A stretch of DNA of 64,000 nt from Elymus sibiricus (taxonomy: Eukaryota > Streptophyta > Magnoliopsida > Poales > Poaceae), in the NCBI GenBank assembly GCA_039707655.1, contig CM077671.1:365826720-365890719 (forward strand). Reading direction: 5' to 3'. Under the pieces are notes generated by a model. It made no database searches. It was not told where the DNA came from and worked only from the letters and a program-made list of their open reading frames with translations. Each line of letters begins with the position of its first letter. Within the stretch, counting starts at the first letter, position 1. Made by a program: the position numbers and the translations under genes. This document shows, one piece after another, positions 10,298 through 22,176 of this stretch.

Positions 10298-12742
10298 ATG
10301 GGTGTCGCCAGCGAGGCTGCGGACAGCAAACTACAGAGTCCGCTGCTGACACCGCTGCAGCCGACGGCCGGCGGGCATGGAGCGAGCAAGCAGCTTGAGA
10401 GCATCCTGAACGACGAGTCGGTGCCGTGGGCGCGGCGGATGTGCGCGGCGACGATGGTGGAGATGCGGATGCTGGTTCCCCTGGCGGCGCCCGCTGTGCT
10501 GGTGTACATGATCAACTACCTCATGTCCATGTCGACGCGGATCTTCTCCGGCCACCTCGGCACGCTCGAGCTCGCCGCCGTTTCCCTGGGCAACACCGGC
10601 ATCCAGTTCTTTGCCTACGGCCTCATGGTACGTACAGTACGTTCTTAATTACGTTCTCCCATTCCAACTTCTGTGAACTGTGAGCCCCTGTGGCAACACT
10701 GCTCAACGGTTTGCAGCTCGGCATGGGGAGCGCGGTGGAGACGCTGTGCGGGCAGGCGTACGGCGCAAACAAGTTGGACATGCTGGGCATCTACATGCAA
10801 CGCTCCACCGTGCTGCTCATGGCCACCGGCGTCCCGATCACTGTCCTCTACGTGTTCTCCGGCCCCATCCTCATCCTCCTCGGCGAGTCCCCCGAGATCG
10901 CCCGCGCCGCGGCCATCTACGTGTACGGCATCATCCCGCAGATCTTCGCCTACGCCGCCAACTTCCCCATCCAGAAATTCTTGCAGGCGCAGAGCATCAT
11001 AGCGCCGAGCGCCTACATCTCGGCAGCTACGCTCGCCGTCCACCTCGTCCTCAGCTATCTCGTCGTCTACAAGCTCGGGCTGGGGCTTCTGGGCGCCTCG
11101 CTCATGCTCAGCGTCAGCTGGTGGATCATCGTCATCGCGCAGTTCGTCTACATCGTCACGAGCAGCCGGTGCCGCCTCACGTGGACTGGATTCTCCCTGC
11201 AGGCGTTTTCCGGTCTGCCTGAATTTTTGAAGCTGTCCCTTGCCTCTGCTGTCATGCTCTGCCTGGAGACTTGGTACTTCCAGATACTGGTGCTCATTGC
11301 TGGCCTCCTCAAGGACCCCGAACTGGCTCTCGCATCGCTCGCTGTTTGGTAATCGATTTTAGTGAAACTTGTCTTCAATAACTACATAAATTGATTGTCT
11401 CCTTTGTTCAGAACTTCAAATGATGACCCAATTAATCATTCTGTTGTTCTTTGTGCGTGTTTGCAGCATGACCATTTCAGAATGGGTGCTCATGATTCCA
11501 CTTGGATTCTACGCAGCAACCAGGTAAAGTTGCCATTTCTAAAGTTTTCACTTGCATCAATTTGCAGAAGGTGAAATAAACCAGATTCTTACATGTTTAA
11601 CGAGCAATGCAGTGTCAGGGTGAGCAATGAGCTTGGCGCGGGCAACCCCAAGTCGGCGGCATTCTCAGTCGTGGTGGTGACAATGTTGTCGTTCGTCCTA
11701 TCAAGTATAGTCGCGGTAGTCATCCTGCTCTTCAGTGGCCACATCAGCTACATTTACACTGGCGGCGAAAATGTGGCAGCGGCCGTGTCTAAGCTGACCC
11801 CGCTCCTGGCACTCACCATAATCCTCAATGGCATCCAACCAGTGCTATCAGGTATACTAGAACAGAAAGAGAGAGAAATGGTCCAAAGTTTGTGGCTGTT
11901 TGGATCAGCTGTATTTTTTGTATGCTCACCGGTAATTTACAACTATTCTAAAATGACCCTTAGAGCTAAAGACTTTGAGCTAAAGAGCTAAAGAGCTCTC
12001 AGCTTTAGACAAAAGCAACCAAAGAATTTGATTCATTTATTGTGGACGCACAGTGATGTAGATGTTATAAGCAGGGGTAGCCGTGGGCTGTGGTTGGCAA
12101 GCGTTTGTCGCCTACGTCAACATCGGCTGCTACTATGCCGTGGGCATCCCCCTTGGCTTCCTCCTCGGCTTCTACTTCGACCTCGGTGCAGTGGTAAGGC
12201 ATCTGTGCATGGTTCTGGATAACTTTAGCTTGATCAATCATGCATTTCTTTTACATATAACAAAGTGGATGACACAAAATGCAGGGCATATGGAGTGGTA
12301 TGATTGGAGGTACATTGATGCAGACTGTGATCCTAGTGTGGGTTACCTTGAGGACAGACTGGAACAAAGAGGTAAACATGGGATTCCCCTCGATCGTAAT
12401 AGACATCACGACCTACAAGACCGCGATGAGTTTCTCTAAGCTCTAGCTAGACAGAGTGGCTTGAAGACCATGATATTCTATGGATACAAATCTGAACCAA
12501 CATTAAGACAAAATCAATTATTAAGTTACACATTGCAAAGTTAAACACCCAAAAACACCAATACGCCATACTCACATTATGTTTTATGTCAAGGGCATGT
12601 CGTTCTCCTCTAGCACTACAGATAGTTACCCAGTTAACTAAGAGAAACATATTACCTTCTCATATGATTGCAGGTGGCCGAAGCAATGAAAAGATTGCAG
12701 AGGTGGGAAGACAAGACACCTCTATTGGCGGGGCAAGAATGA
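10298..12742 (+). CDS. MATE/DTX-family efflux transporter, seven exons
   Basis: Exons are 10298-10627, 10717-11348, 11467-11523, 11613-11851, 12075-12193, 12285-12371 and 12674-12742. All introns are GT-AG, all junction phases match, and they encode 510 residues, the usual MATE length. The sequence has about twelve hydrophobic spans, the [17 protein letters not shown] block after span two, [13 protein letters not shown] across the exon 3/4 junction, and [11 protein letters not shown] followed by VAVGCGWQA across exon 4/5. The N-terminal tail is soluble. The family exports organic cations, flavonoids or alkaloids from the cytosol by ion exchange, at the plasma membrane or tonoplast. The blocks resemble the DTX40/TT12-type branch more than the citrate-exporting FRD3/AACT1 branch. 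The substrate cannot be read from sequence. Confidence 0.9.
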
Positions 12743-13469
12743 CAAACATCCTATGGTTGACTCATCTATATCATCAACAGAGACGGGGGTTCGTTAGCAA
12801 GTCAATCTCCCTGAAATGTGTAAAATGCGTTGTCAGAGAGATGTCCGTGAGACAGAGACAAAACCAGAAGACAAATTGCTTCCATGACACCCTATCGGAG
12901 GGGGGACTCATTGTCTTTGTCATCAAGATCACCACCAAGCTCCTTCTCGGTGAGGTGCATTAGTTCACCCCCTGGCTACGGATTTACAGTAGTATCTATG
13001 TAGTCACCTATCTCATTTGTGCTTCAATGTCAAGATAGGTGTTGAACATGATTATGATTATCTATGCAATTCTTCTGGTGGATCTTTTGTTATGAGTTAA
13101 TTATTCAATATGTTGTTGTTATGATGAATGCAAGATTAATTCATACATGTATAGGGTCTTCGTTTTATTAGTCTATTGATTACCTCAAGCCGGATAGGAT
13201 CCTTGTAGTACTTTGCCTTTTTTTCCCTACAACCCTAGATTTATTGAACCATGGGAAATATGGAGCTGGCAAGGGACGTCTTGTAAGTCCTTAGCATCTC
13301 AATCTTTCTTGTTTGCCAGATCAAATAATGTGAGTACGTATTAGGAACACAAAACTACTACCAAAAAGGGAGAAATATTTAGACAATATCCTACATACTT
13401 ATGGACTTCCAGGCCCAACAAGATAGTACTAAAACTACAACCTAATAATCCAACTCATGCAGGAAATAA
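12743..13469. other. 3' flank of the MATE gene
   Basis: This holds the MATE 3' untranslated region and AT-rich sequence. No other gene or clear repeat is visible. Confidence 0.45.
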
Positions 13470-14575
13470 ATTCTAACTTATTAAATAATCAAGCGATTGC
13501 TGCAAGTCTCCATGGGGATCGACATTCATATTATCAAGATCATCTGGAAGGTCACGTAAACTAGCTTAAAATCAACACTACGAGACTTTTCATCAACAAG
13601 CATGTCATCTCACTTCTCATTGTCTAGGAGGGCATCATGCTCTGTAGTAAAGTGGCATGCATGCTTGTTGTTTTGTGCTTTTCCACTTCAAGTAGACTAT
13701 ATACGTACAACTCAAGCAAATGCTTAGGGGCTCAACAGTTGCAAGACCAATGCTCATCGCTTCCACACCTAAAACAACCATATAGTTTATTACATGGTTC
13801 AACACTTGTATATGCCTTCTCAAATTTTCATCTACCTCTTTTATTTTACTCTTTGTTTGAATGAACTACCCAAATTCTTTTATTTCCCTTAGCATTGCCC
13901 ACGGTTCTTTCTGTGGCCAACGTAACTTTCAGTATTTCAAATGATGGAATGTGCTTTAGGCATATAACATGGTTCTCCTGGCACAACACTATGATTCTTC
14001 ATAAGTACATTTTTCTTCTCTATAACCAGTATGACGGAGATAAACTCATAATACTTGGCATGATCCATATGCATGTATTGCTCTTTTTTAAGGGATGCAT
14101 GTATTGCTCTTGCAATACCATATTTGTGGGATGGAAGGTAGATACGGTCTTGTCTATAATATTAGTATCGGTAACTTTCTCATTAGACAGTTTTAGTTGA
14201 GAGACAATCTTGTTCATGGCTGAGTGATATGACATCACGGAATTGAAGTATTGGAAGTGTAGGTTTATCCAATCATCTCATGCTTGTGTAAGCATGAGCA
14301 GCCTTTGCTAGTTGTAGCAACCCTTTAGGGATTTCCATAGAGTGGGTAGATCTTCCTCAGTCATATATATTTGGTCTTCAGGTCTGAGTGCAAGTGGTGT
14401 CTCGAAAAGAGCAAAGCTTTCACCTTTTTAGTAATAGAAGGGCCAATTGTCCTAATTTTAGGCTGGTTGATAGTCTGGGTGAGGGATCGTGATGTAAGAT
14501 AATCTTAAAATACATATCCCATGTGAGGTAGTTGATGCTATCCAATGCAAGCTAAAATAATTATTTTGATGTGAT
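13470..14575 (-). pseudogene. Decayed retrotransposon gag-like gene (UBN2 type with zinc knuckle)
   Basis: On the minus strand, broken frames carry the blocks of plant UBN2-type gag proteins. In order these are ALDSINYLTW near 14550, MSYHSAMNKIVSQLKLSNEK and TVSTFHPTNMVLQEQY at about 14238-14090, a KKNVLMKNH block near 13990, and a CCHC-like CGSDEHWSCNC with KHLLELYVYSL near 13720. Multiple stops and frameshifts make it a fossil. A 9-base micro-insertion splits it at 14086-14094. No pol or LTR could be linked to it. Confidence 0.65.
14069..14111. mobile_element. Micro-insertion between exact 17-bp direct repeats
   Basis: ATGCATGTATTGCTCTT occurs at 14069-14085 and 14095-14111 with only TTTTAAGGG between. 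On the minus strand the insert is CCCTT plus A's. This is the shortest of the tailed insertions in the window, and it lies inside the decayed gag gene. Confidence 0.65.
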
Positions 14576-14967
14576 CCATGACATTTCATGTAAATAAAGG
14601 AGCATGCCATGAGTCTGTGTCATTATCTATTGGTCTTATATGCAACAAACAAGCACCAAAAATATCCTCGTGCGCTCAAGTCCATGATCTAGAACACATT
14701 AATACTTCAGGATCTAGTGGAGCATGCCCTCGCAAAGACTTGGTGCTCTTGATTCACCCACAAAGCCAACAAGAGGACAAATTGACATATTATTCCTTTA
14801 GAGAAATTCATGGTGATAACATGTTGTGAAATTTGGGGTCACACATGGGTCATTCGAACACACTTACCAGTGACATAATTCGGTCAAGCAGAAGAACAAT
14901 GAACACAATATATAAGGAGAGAAACTTGTGAGTTCTTTATTTATCAATCTTTGGTGGACCATTGTAC
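14576..14967. other. Sequence left of the Copia insertion
   Basis: No gene is visible. Its last five bases (14963-14967, TGTAC) are the left target duplication of the Copia element. Confidence 0.5.
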
Positions 14968-16108
14968 TGTTGGAAATATGCCCTAGAGGCAATAATAAAT
15001 TGGTTATTATTATATTTCCTTGTTCATGATAATCGTTTATTATCCATGCTATAATTGTATTGATTGGAAACTCAAATACATGTGTGGGTACATAGACAAC
15101 ACTGTGTCCCTAGTAAGCCTCTAGTTGACTAGCTTGTTGATCAAAGATGGTTAAGGTTTCCTAGCCATGGACATGAGATGTCATTTGATAACGGGATCAC
15201 ATCATTAGGAGAATGATGTGATGGACAAGACCCAAACTGTAAACGTAGCATTTGATCGTGTCAGTTTATTGCTATTGTTTTCTGCATGTCAAGTATCTGT
15301 TCCTTTGACCATGAGATCATGCAACTCACTGACACCGGAGGAATACCTTGTGTGTATCAAACGTCGCAACGTAACTGGGTGACTATAAAGGTGCTCTACA
15401 GGTATCTCCGAGGGTGTCTGTTGGGTTGGCATGGATCAAGACTGGGATTTGTTACTCCGTATGACGGAGAGGTATCTCAGGGCCCACTCGGTAATACAAC
15501 ATCACAATGAGCCTTGCAAGCAATGTGACTAAAGTGTTAGCCACGAGATCTTGTATTACGGAACGAGTAAAGAGACTTGCCGGTAACGAGATTGAACTAG
15601 GTATAGTGATACCGACGATCGAATCTCGGGCAAGTAACATACCGAAGAACAAAGGGAACAGCATACGGGATTAACTGAATCCTTGACATAGAGGTTCGAC
15701 CGATAAAGATCTTCGTAGAATATGTAGGAGCCAATATGGGCATCCAGGTCCCGCTATTGGTTATTGGCCGTAGAGGTGTCTCGGTCATGTCTACATAGTT
15801 CTCGAACCCGCAGGGTCTACACACTTAACGTTTGGTGACGATTAGTATAATTGAGTTATTATGTTGGTGACCGAAAGTTGTTCGGAGTCCCGGATAAGAT
15901 CCCGGACATGACGAGGATCTCCGGAATAGTCCGGAGGTAAAGATTGATATATGTGATAATAGTGTTTTGATCTCTGGAAGGGTTCCGGAGTTCACCGGAA
16001 GGGGTTCCGGATGTTTACCGAAGTGTTCGGGTGCAGCAACACTTTATATGAGCCAAAGGGATAAAGCCCACAAGGTATTGGAAAGTGCAAAAGTAGTTTT
16101 GCTGCCGC

Positions 16109-16270
16109 GTAAGCGGTACTACCGCTTGGTGAAGCGGTACTACCGCCGGAGCGGTACTACCGCTTGTGTGAAGCGGTACTACCGCCCGAGCGGTACTACC
16201 GCTTGTGTGAAGCGGTACTACCGCCCAAGCGGTACTACCGCTTGTGTGAAGCGGTACTACCGCTTGTGCG
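16109..16270. repeat. Eight-copy palindromic minisatellite in the 5' LTR
   Basis: GCGGTACTACCGC occurs eight times in about 155 bp, separated by alternating spacers of the 'ttgtgtgaa' and 'ccga' types. Each core is nearly self-complementary (GCGGTA.TACCGC). It lies about 130 bp upstream of the LTR TATA box, so it may act as an enhancer array. The 3' LTR has the same array at 23318-23479. Confidence 0.85.
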
Positions 16271-16393
16271 CGGCTGTGCACGGTTCGGCAGGGATCCGAG
16301 TTGGACTCTTTCCCTGCGGGCCAAACCGACCTTGTGCGGGCAAAACCGACCCGGAGGAGGCTTTTACTCCAAGTTTAGACCCCAAGGCTCAAC

Positions 16394-16402
16394 ATATAAA
16401 TA
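16394..16402 (+). promoter_or_regulatory. TATA box of the Copia LTR promoter
   Basis: CATATAAATAGAGGGG lies in the LTR about 470 bp from its end. It is in the expected place for the U3/R border, with transcription starting near 16425. Confidence 0.7.
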
Positions 16403-16868
16403 GAGGGGCAGGGCTAGCACACGGGACACATTAAGATTTCCCCAAGCCGTGTGCGGCAACCCTAACCCTCTAGTTCCTCCGTCATAATCTCCGTAGTGCT
16501 TGGCGAAGCCCTGCAGAGATTGTTCCTCACCACCATCACCACGCCGTCGTGCTGCTGGAACTCAACCACTACTTCATCATCGCTCGCTGGATCGAGGAGG
16601 TGAAGGCGTCATCAAGCCGTACGTGTGTTGAACGCGGAGGTGCCGTCCGTTCGGCACTAGATCGGAAGGATCGTGATTGGATCGCGGGACGCTCGGCGAT
16701 TTGGATCGCGAAGACGTTCGACTACATCAACCGCGTTTATTAACGCTTCCGCTTAGCGATCTACAAGGGTATGTAGATTCACTCTCCCTCTCGTAGATGC
16801 TCATCACCATGGATAGATCTTGTGTGTGCGTAGGAAAATTTTTGTTTCCCATGCAACGTTCCCCAACA

Positions 16869-18142
16869 GTGGCATCATGAGCTAGGTCTATGCGTAGATG
16901 AGATCTCGAGTAGAACACAAACGAGTTGTGGGCGTGGGTGTATACATATTGCTTGCCGTTACTAGTTGATACTTGATTCCGCGGTATTATGAGATGAAGC
17001 GGCCTGGACCGACATTACGCGTACGCTTACGCGAGACTGGTTTCACCGCTGCGTGCACTTGTTGCATAAAGGTGACTGGCAGGTGTCTGTCTCTCTCACT
17101 TTAGTTGAATCGGTTCAATGAAGAGGGTTCTTTTAGAAGATCAAAAAGCAATCACTACACCACGTTGTGGTTTTGCGTAGGTAAGAACGGTTCTTGCAAA
17201 CCCGTAGCAGCCACGTAAAATTTGCAACAACAATTAGAGGACGTCTAACTTGTTTTTGCAGGGTATGTTGTGATGTGATATGGCCAATTACATGATGAGA
17301 TATATGTGATGTATGAGATGATCATGTTTTGTATAGAATATCACGACTTGCATGTCGATGAGTACGGCAACTGGCAGGAGCCATAGAGTTGTCTTTAATT
17401 ATTGTATGACCTGCGTGTCAATCATTAAGCGCTATGTAATGCTTTACTTTATCGCTAAACGTTAGCAATAGTCGTGGAAGCAACAGTCGGCGCGACAACC
17501 TTATGGCGACACGTTGATGGAGATCAAGATGATGGAGATCATGGTGTCATGCCGGTGACGATGGAGATCATGCCGGTGCTTTGGAGATGGAGATCAAAAG
17601 CACAAGTTCATGGCCATATCATGTCACTTATGATTTGCATGTGATGTTAATCCTTTTATGCATCTTATTTTGCTTAGGACGACGGTAGCATTATAAGGTG
17701 ATCCCTCACTTAAATTTCAAGATAAATTGTGTTCTCCCCAAGTGTGCACCGTTGCGAAAGTTCGTCGTTTCGAGACACGCCGTGATGATCGGGTGTGATA
17801 GACTCTACGTTCGCATACAACGGGTGTAAGCCATGTTACACGTGCGGAACACTCGGGTTAAACTTGACGAGCCTAGCATGTACAGACATGGCCTCGGAAC
17901 ACAAGAGACCGAAAGGTCGAACATGAGTCATATAGTAGATATGATCAACATGAAGATGTTCACCATTGAAACCACCTCAACTCACGTGATGATCGGACTT
18001 GAGTTGGTGGATTTGGATCATGTTACACTCGAATGACCGGAGGGATGTCAATTTGAGTGGGAGTTTTTTATATATAATTAACTAAAACTCATTATCCTGA
18101 ACAATAGTCTAAGTTGTCTTTGCTATATTTATGTTGTAGATC
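16869..18142 (+). other. Copia untranslated leader
   Basis: About 1.27 kb separate the LTR from the gag start. Elements of this group have a long leader that holds dimerisation and packaging signals. No long reading frame is present, apart from a 67-codon frame at 17833-18036 that I do not consider real. Confidence 0.7.
16870..16885 (+). promoter_or_regulatory. Copia primer binding site
   Basis: TGGCATCATGAGCTAG starts two bases after the 5' LTR. It matches, with small differences, the complement of the initiator methionine tRNA 3' end (TGGTATCAGAGC), the usual primer of this group. Confidence 0.75.
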
Positions 18143-21100
18143 ATGGCTCGCGCAGTAGCACCCCTGAATTTTAATGCGTTCCTAGAGAAAGCTAAGTTGA
18201 AAGATGATGGAAGTAACTTTGTGGACTGGGCCCGTAATCTAAGGATTATCCTTACGGCTTCCCAGAAGGCTTATGTCCTTGATGCACCGCTTGGTGATCC
18301 ACCCGCTCCAGTTGAGTCTCTAGACGTTGTGAACGCCTGGCAGGCTCGTTCTGATGATTACTCAATAGTTCAATGTGCAATGTTGTATGGCTTAGAACCG
18401 GGACTTCAAAGACGTTTTGAACGTCATGGAGCATATGAGATGTTCCAGGAGTTGAAGTTTATCTTTCAGAAGAATGCCCGGATCGAGAGATATGAGATCT
18501 CCGATAAATTCTATGCTTGCAAGATGGAGGAGAACGGGTCTATCAGTGATCACGTGCTCAGAATGTCTGGGTACTCCACCCGTCTGGCTGAGTTAGGGAT
18601 GCCCCTTCCGCCAGAGGCTATCACTGACAGAGTTCTTCAATCATTGCCACCTAGCTACAAGAGCTTCGTGTTGAACTATAACATGCACGGGATGAACAAG
18701 TCAGTCGCCGAGCTGTTTGCGATGCTGAAAGCCGCTGAGTCTGAAATTCAGAAGGAGCATCAAGTGTTGATGGTCAATAAAACCACTAGTTTCAAGAAAA
18801 ATGGCAAGGGTAAGAAGGGTAACTCCAAGAAGAGTGGCAAAGCAGTTGCTCCTCTCGTGAAGAAACCCAAGGCTGGACCCAAACCAGAAACTGTGTGTTT
18901 TCATTGCAAGGGAACTGGACACTGGAAGCGGAATTGCCCCAAGTATTTGGCTGACAAGAAGGCGGCCAACAACAAACAAGGTATATATGATATACATGTT
19001 ATTGATGTGTACCTTACCAACTCTCGTTGTAGTGCCTGGGTATTTGATACCGGTGCGGTTGCTCATATTTGCAACTCAAAACAGGAACTGCGGAATAGAC
19101 GGAGGCTGGCAAAGGACGAAGTGACGATGCGCGTGGGAAATGGTTCCAAGGTTGATGTGATCGCCGTCGGCACGCTCGCTCTTCGATTACCGTCGGGATT
19201 AGTGATGAACCTAAATAAGTGTTATTTGGTGCCTGCGTTAAGCATGAACATTATATCTGGATCTTGTTTATTGCGAGACGGTTACTCATTTAAATCAGAG
19301 AATAATGGTTGTTCTATTTATATGAGTAATATCTTTTATGGTCATGCACCCGATGTGAGGGGTTTATTCTTATTGAATCTCGATAGTAATGATACACATG
19401 TTCATAACATTGATGCCAAAAGATGTAGAATTGATAATGATAATACCACTTTCTTGTGGCACTGCCGTTTAGGTCATATTGGCGTAAAACGCATGAGGAA
19501 GCTCCATGCTGATGGACTTTTGGAGTCACTTGATTTTGAATCACTTGACACATGTGAGCCATGCCTCATGGGCAAGATGACTAAAACGCCGTTCTCTGGT
19601 ACAATGGAACGGGCAAGTGACTTATTGGAAATCATACATACTGATGTGTGCGGTCCGATGAGTATTGAGGCGCGCGGTGGTTATCGTTACTTTCTCACCT
19701 TCACTGATGACTTAAGTAGATATGGGTATATTTACTTAATGAAACACAAGTCTGAAACATTTGAAAAGTTCAAACAATTTCAGAGTGAAGTTGAGAATCA
19801 TCGTAACAAGAAGATTAAATTCCTACGATCTGATCGAGGAGGAGAATATCTGGGTTATGAGTTTGGCAGTCACTTAAAACAGTGTGGAATTGTTTCACAA
19901 TTGACACCGCCTGGAACACCACAGCGTAATGGTGTGTCCGAACGTCGTAATCGAACCTTATTGGATATGGTGCGATCTATGATGTCTCTTGCCGATTTGC
20001 CACTATCGTTTTGGGGTTATGCATTAGAGACAGCTGCATTCACTTTAAATAGGGCACCATCGAAATCCGTTGAGACGACGCCTTATGAACTTTGGTTTAA
20101 CAAGAAGCCAAAGCTGTCGTTTCTTAAAGTTTGGGGATGTGATGCTTATGTCAAAAAGCTTCAGCCTGAAAAGCTGGAACCCAAAGCGGAGAAATGCGTC
20201 TTCATAGGATACCCAAAAGAGACAGTTGGGTATACCTTCTACCTCAGATCCGAAGGCAAAGTGTTTGTCGCTAAAAACGGAACATTTCTTGAGAAAGAGT
20301 TTCTCTCGAAAGAATTGAGTGGGAGGAAGATAGAACTTGATGAGGTTGTTGAACCTTTACTTCAACCTGAGAGTAGCGCAGCGCAGAAAGTTGTTTCTGT
20401 GGAGCCTACATTAGCTGAAGAGGAAGTTAATGATGATGATCATGAAGCTTTGGATCAAGTTGCTATCGAACCTCGTAGGTCGACAAGGACGCGTACTGCT
20501 CCCGAGTGGTACGGCAACCCTGTCTTAGAGGTCATGTTGTTAGACAACGATGAACCTACGAGCTATGGAGAAGCGATGATGGGCCTGGATTCCGAGAAGT
20601 GGTTAGAGGCCATGAAATCCGAGATGGGATCCATGTATGAAAACAAAGTATGGACTTTGGAAGTATTACCTGAAGGGCGTAAGGCCATTCAGAACAAATG
20701 GATCTTTAAGAGGAAGACGGACGCGGACGGTAATGTCACCGTCTATAAAGCTCGACTTGTGGCAAAGGGTTTTTCACAAGTTCAAGGAGTTGACTACGAT
20801 GAGACCTTCTCACCCGTAGCGATGCTTAAGTCCGTCAGAATCATGTTAGCAATAGCTGCCTTTTTCGATTATGAAATTTGGCAGATGGATGTCAAAACAG
20901 CGTTCCTTAACGGTTTCCTTAAGGAAGAGTTGTATATGATGCAACCAGAAGGTTTTGTCGATCCAGAGAATGCTGACAAAGTTTGCAAACTCCAGCGATC
21001 CATTTATGGACTGGTGCAAGCATCTCGGAGTTGGAATCTTCGTTTTGATGAGGTGATCAAAGCGTTCGAGTTTATACAAGTTTACGGAGAAGCTTGTATT

Positions 21101-22126
21101 TACAAGAAAGTGAGTGGGAGCTCTATAGCGTTTCTAATATTATATGTGGATGACATATTGTTGATTGGAAACAATATAGAAATGCTGGAAAGCGTAAAGG
21201 AATATTTGAACAAGAGTTTTTCAATGAAGGACCTAGGAGAAGCTGCTTTCATATTAGGCATCAAGATCTATAGAGATAGATCAAGACGCTTAATAGGACT
21301 TTCACAAAGCACATACCTTGATAAGATTTTGAAGAAGTTCAAAATGGATCAGTCCAAGAAGGGGTTCTTGCCTGTTTTGCAAGGTGTGAAGTTGAGTAAG
21401 ACTCAATGCCCAGTGACTGCAGAAGATAGAGAAAAGATGAGTGTCATCCCCTATGCTTCGGCCATAGGCTCTATCATGTATGCAATGCTGTGCACAAGAC
21501 CCGATGTCAGCCTTGCCATAAGTATGGTCGGAAGGTTTCAAAGTGATCCAGGAATGGAACACTGGACGGCGGTCAAGAATATCCTGAAGTACCTGAAAAG
21601 GACTAAGGACATGTTTCTCGTTTATGGAGGTGATCAAGAGCTCATCGTAAAGGGTTACGTCGATGCAAGCTTTGACACTGATCCGGATGACTCTAAGTCG
21701 CAAACCGGATACGTATTTATTCTTAATGGGGGTGCGGTTAGCTGGTGCAGTTCCAAGCAAAGCGTGGTAGCAGATTCTACATGCGAAGCGGAGTACATCG
21801 CTGCCTCGGAGGCGGCGAAGGAAGGTGTCTGGATGAAGGAGTTCATGACAGATCTTGGAGTAGTGCCTAGTGCGCTTAACCCAATGACTCTGTTTTGTGA
21901 TAATACTGGTGCCATTGCTCTAGCCAAGGAACCAAGATTTCACAAGAGGACCAGACACATAAAACGACGTTTCAATTCCATCCGCGATTACATCAAGGAG
22001 GACGACATAAATATTTGCAAAGTACACACGGATCTAAATGTTGCAGATCCGTTGACTAAACCTCTTCCAAGGGCTAAACATGAACAACACCAGAACTGCA
22101 TGGGTGTTCGATTCATTACAATGTAA
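18143..22126 (+). CDS. Copia gag-pol polyprotein
   Basis: A single open frame encodes 1,327 residues. In order it contains gag (about 1-240), a CCHC zinc knuckle near residue 251 (CFHCKGTGHWKRNC), an aspartic protease with the DTG motif near 301, integrase with an HHCC zinc-binding module near 438 and a D,D,E core, reverse transcriptase with YVDD near 1001, and RNase H near 1170. The protease-integrase-RT-RNase H order defines Copia. Gag packages RNA into particles, RT and RNase H make the cDNA, and integrase inserts it. No stop or frameshift is present and all visible catalytic motifs are intact, so the element may be autonomous. The ATG follows the leader directly. Confidence 0.95.
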   Translation: MARAVAPLNFNAFLEKAKLKDDGSNFVDWARNLRIILTASQKAYVLDAPLGDPPAPVESLDVVNAWQARSDDYSIVQCAMLYGLEPGLQRRFERHGAYEMFQELKFIFQKNARIERYEISDKFYACKMEENGSISDHVLRMSGYSTRLAELGMPLPPEAITDRVLQSLPPSYKSFVLNYNMHGMNKSVAELFAMLKAAESEIQKEHQVLMVNKTTSFKKNGKGKKGNSKKSGKAVAPLVKKPKAGPKPETVCFHCKGTGHWKRNCPKYLADKKAANNKQGIYDIHVIDVYLTNSRCSAWVFDTGAVAHICNSKQELRNRRRLAKDEVTMRVGNGSKVDVIAVGTLALRLPSGLVMNLNKCYLVPALSMNIISGSCLLRDGYSFKSENNGCSIYMSNIFYGHAPDVRGLFLLNLDSNDTHVHNIDAKRCRIDNDNTTFLWHCRLGHIGVKRMRKLHADGLLESLDFESLDTCEPCLMGKMTKTPFSGTMERASDLLEIIHTDVCGPMSIEARGGYRYFLTFTDDLSRYGYIYLMKHKSETFEKFKQFQSEVENHRNKKIKFLRSDRGGEYLGYEFGSHLKQCGIVSQLTPPGTPQRNGVSERRNRTLLDMVRSMMSLADLPLSFWGYALETAAFTLNRAPSKSVETTPYELWFNKKPKLSFLKVWGCDAYVKKLQPEKLEPKAEKCVFIGYPKETVGYTFYLRSEGKVFVAKNGTFLEKEFLSKELSGRKIELDEVVEPLLQPESSAAQKVVSVEPTLAEEEVNDDDHEALDQVAIEPRRSTRTRTAPEWYGNPVLEVMLLDNDEPTSYGEAMMGLDSEKWLEAMKSEMGSMYENKVWTLEVLPEGRKAIQNKWIFKRKTDADGNVTVYKARLVAKGFSQVQGVDYDETFSPVAMLKSVRIMLAIAAFFDYEIWQMDVKTAFLNGFLKEELYMMQPEGFVDPENADKVCKLQRSIYGLVQASRSWNLRFDEVIKAFEFIQVYGEACIYKKVSGSSIAFLILYVDDILLIGNNIEMLESVKEYLNKSFSMKDLGEAAFILGIKIYRDRSRRLIGLSQSTYLDKILKKFKMDQSKKGFLPVLQGVKLSKTQCPVTAEDREKMSVIPYASAIGSIMYAMLCTRPDVSLAISMVGRFQSDPGMEHWTAVKNILKYLKRTKDMFLVYGGDQELIVKGYVDASFDTDPDDSKSQTGYVFILNGGAVSWCSSKQSVVADSTCEAEYIAASEAAKEGVWMKEFMTDLGVVPSALNPMTLFCDNTGAIALAKEPRFHKRTRHIKRRFNSIRDYIKEDDINICKVHTDLNVADPLTKPLPRAKHEQHQNCMGVRFITM

Positions 22127-22159
22127 ATCACATAGTGATGTGAACTAGATTATTGACTC

Positions 22160-22176
22160 TAGTGCAAGTGGGAGAC
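22160..22176 (+). promoter_or_regulatory. Copia polypurine tract
   Basis: The bases just before the 3' LTR read GTGCAAGTGGGAGAC. This is the site that primes plus-strand cDNA synthesis. Confidence 0.75.

Larger units (their letters stand above)
14968..16868 (+). repeat. 5' LTR of the Copia element
   Basis: 1,901 bp, TG...CA. It contains the TATA box near 16394, so U3 covers roughly 14968-16425 and R-U5 the rest. Short frames inside it are not genes. Confidence 0.95.

Noticed and set aside
16109..16270. CRISPR-like repeat and spacer array
   Set aside because: The spacers are two repeated types rather than unique, the sequence lies in a retrotransposon LTR, and the host is a plant.
15286..16743. 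Several open frames inside the Copia LTRs, repeated at 22495-23952
   Set aside because: They lie wholly in LTR sequence, overlap regulatory repeats and have no domain. Their exact recurrence reflects LTR identity.
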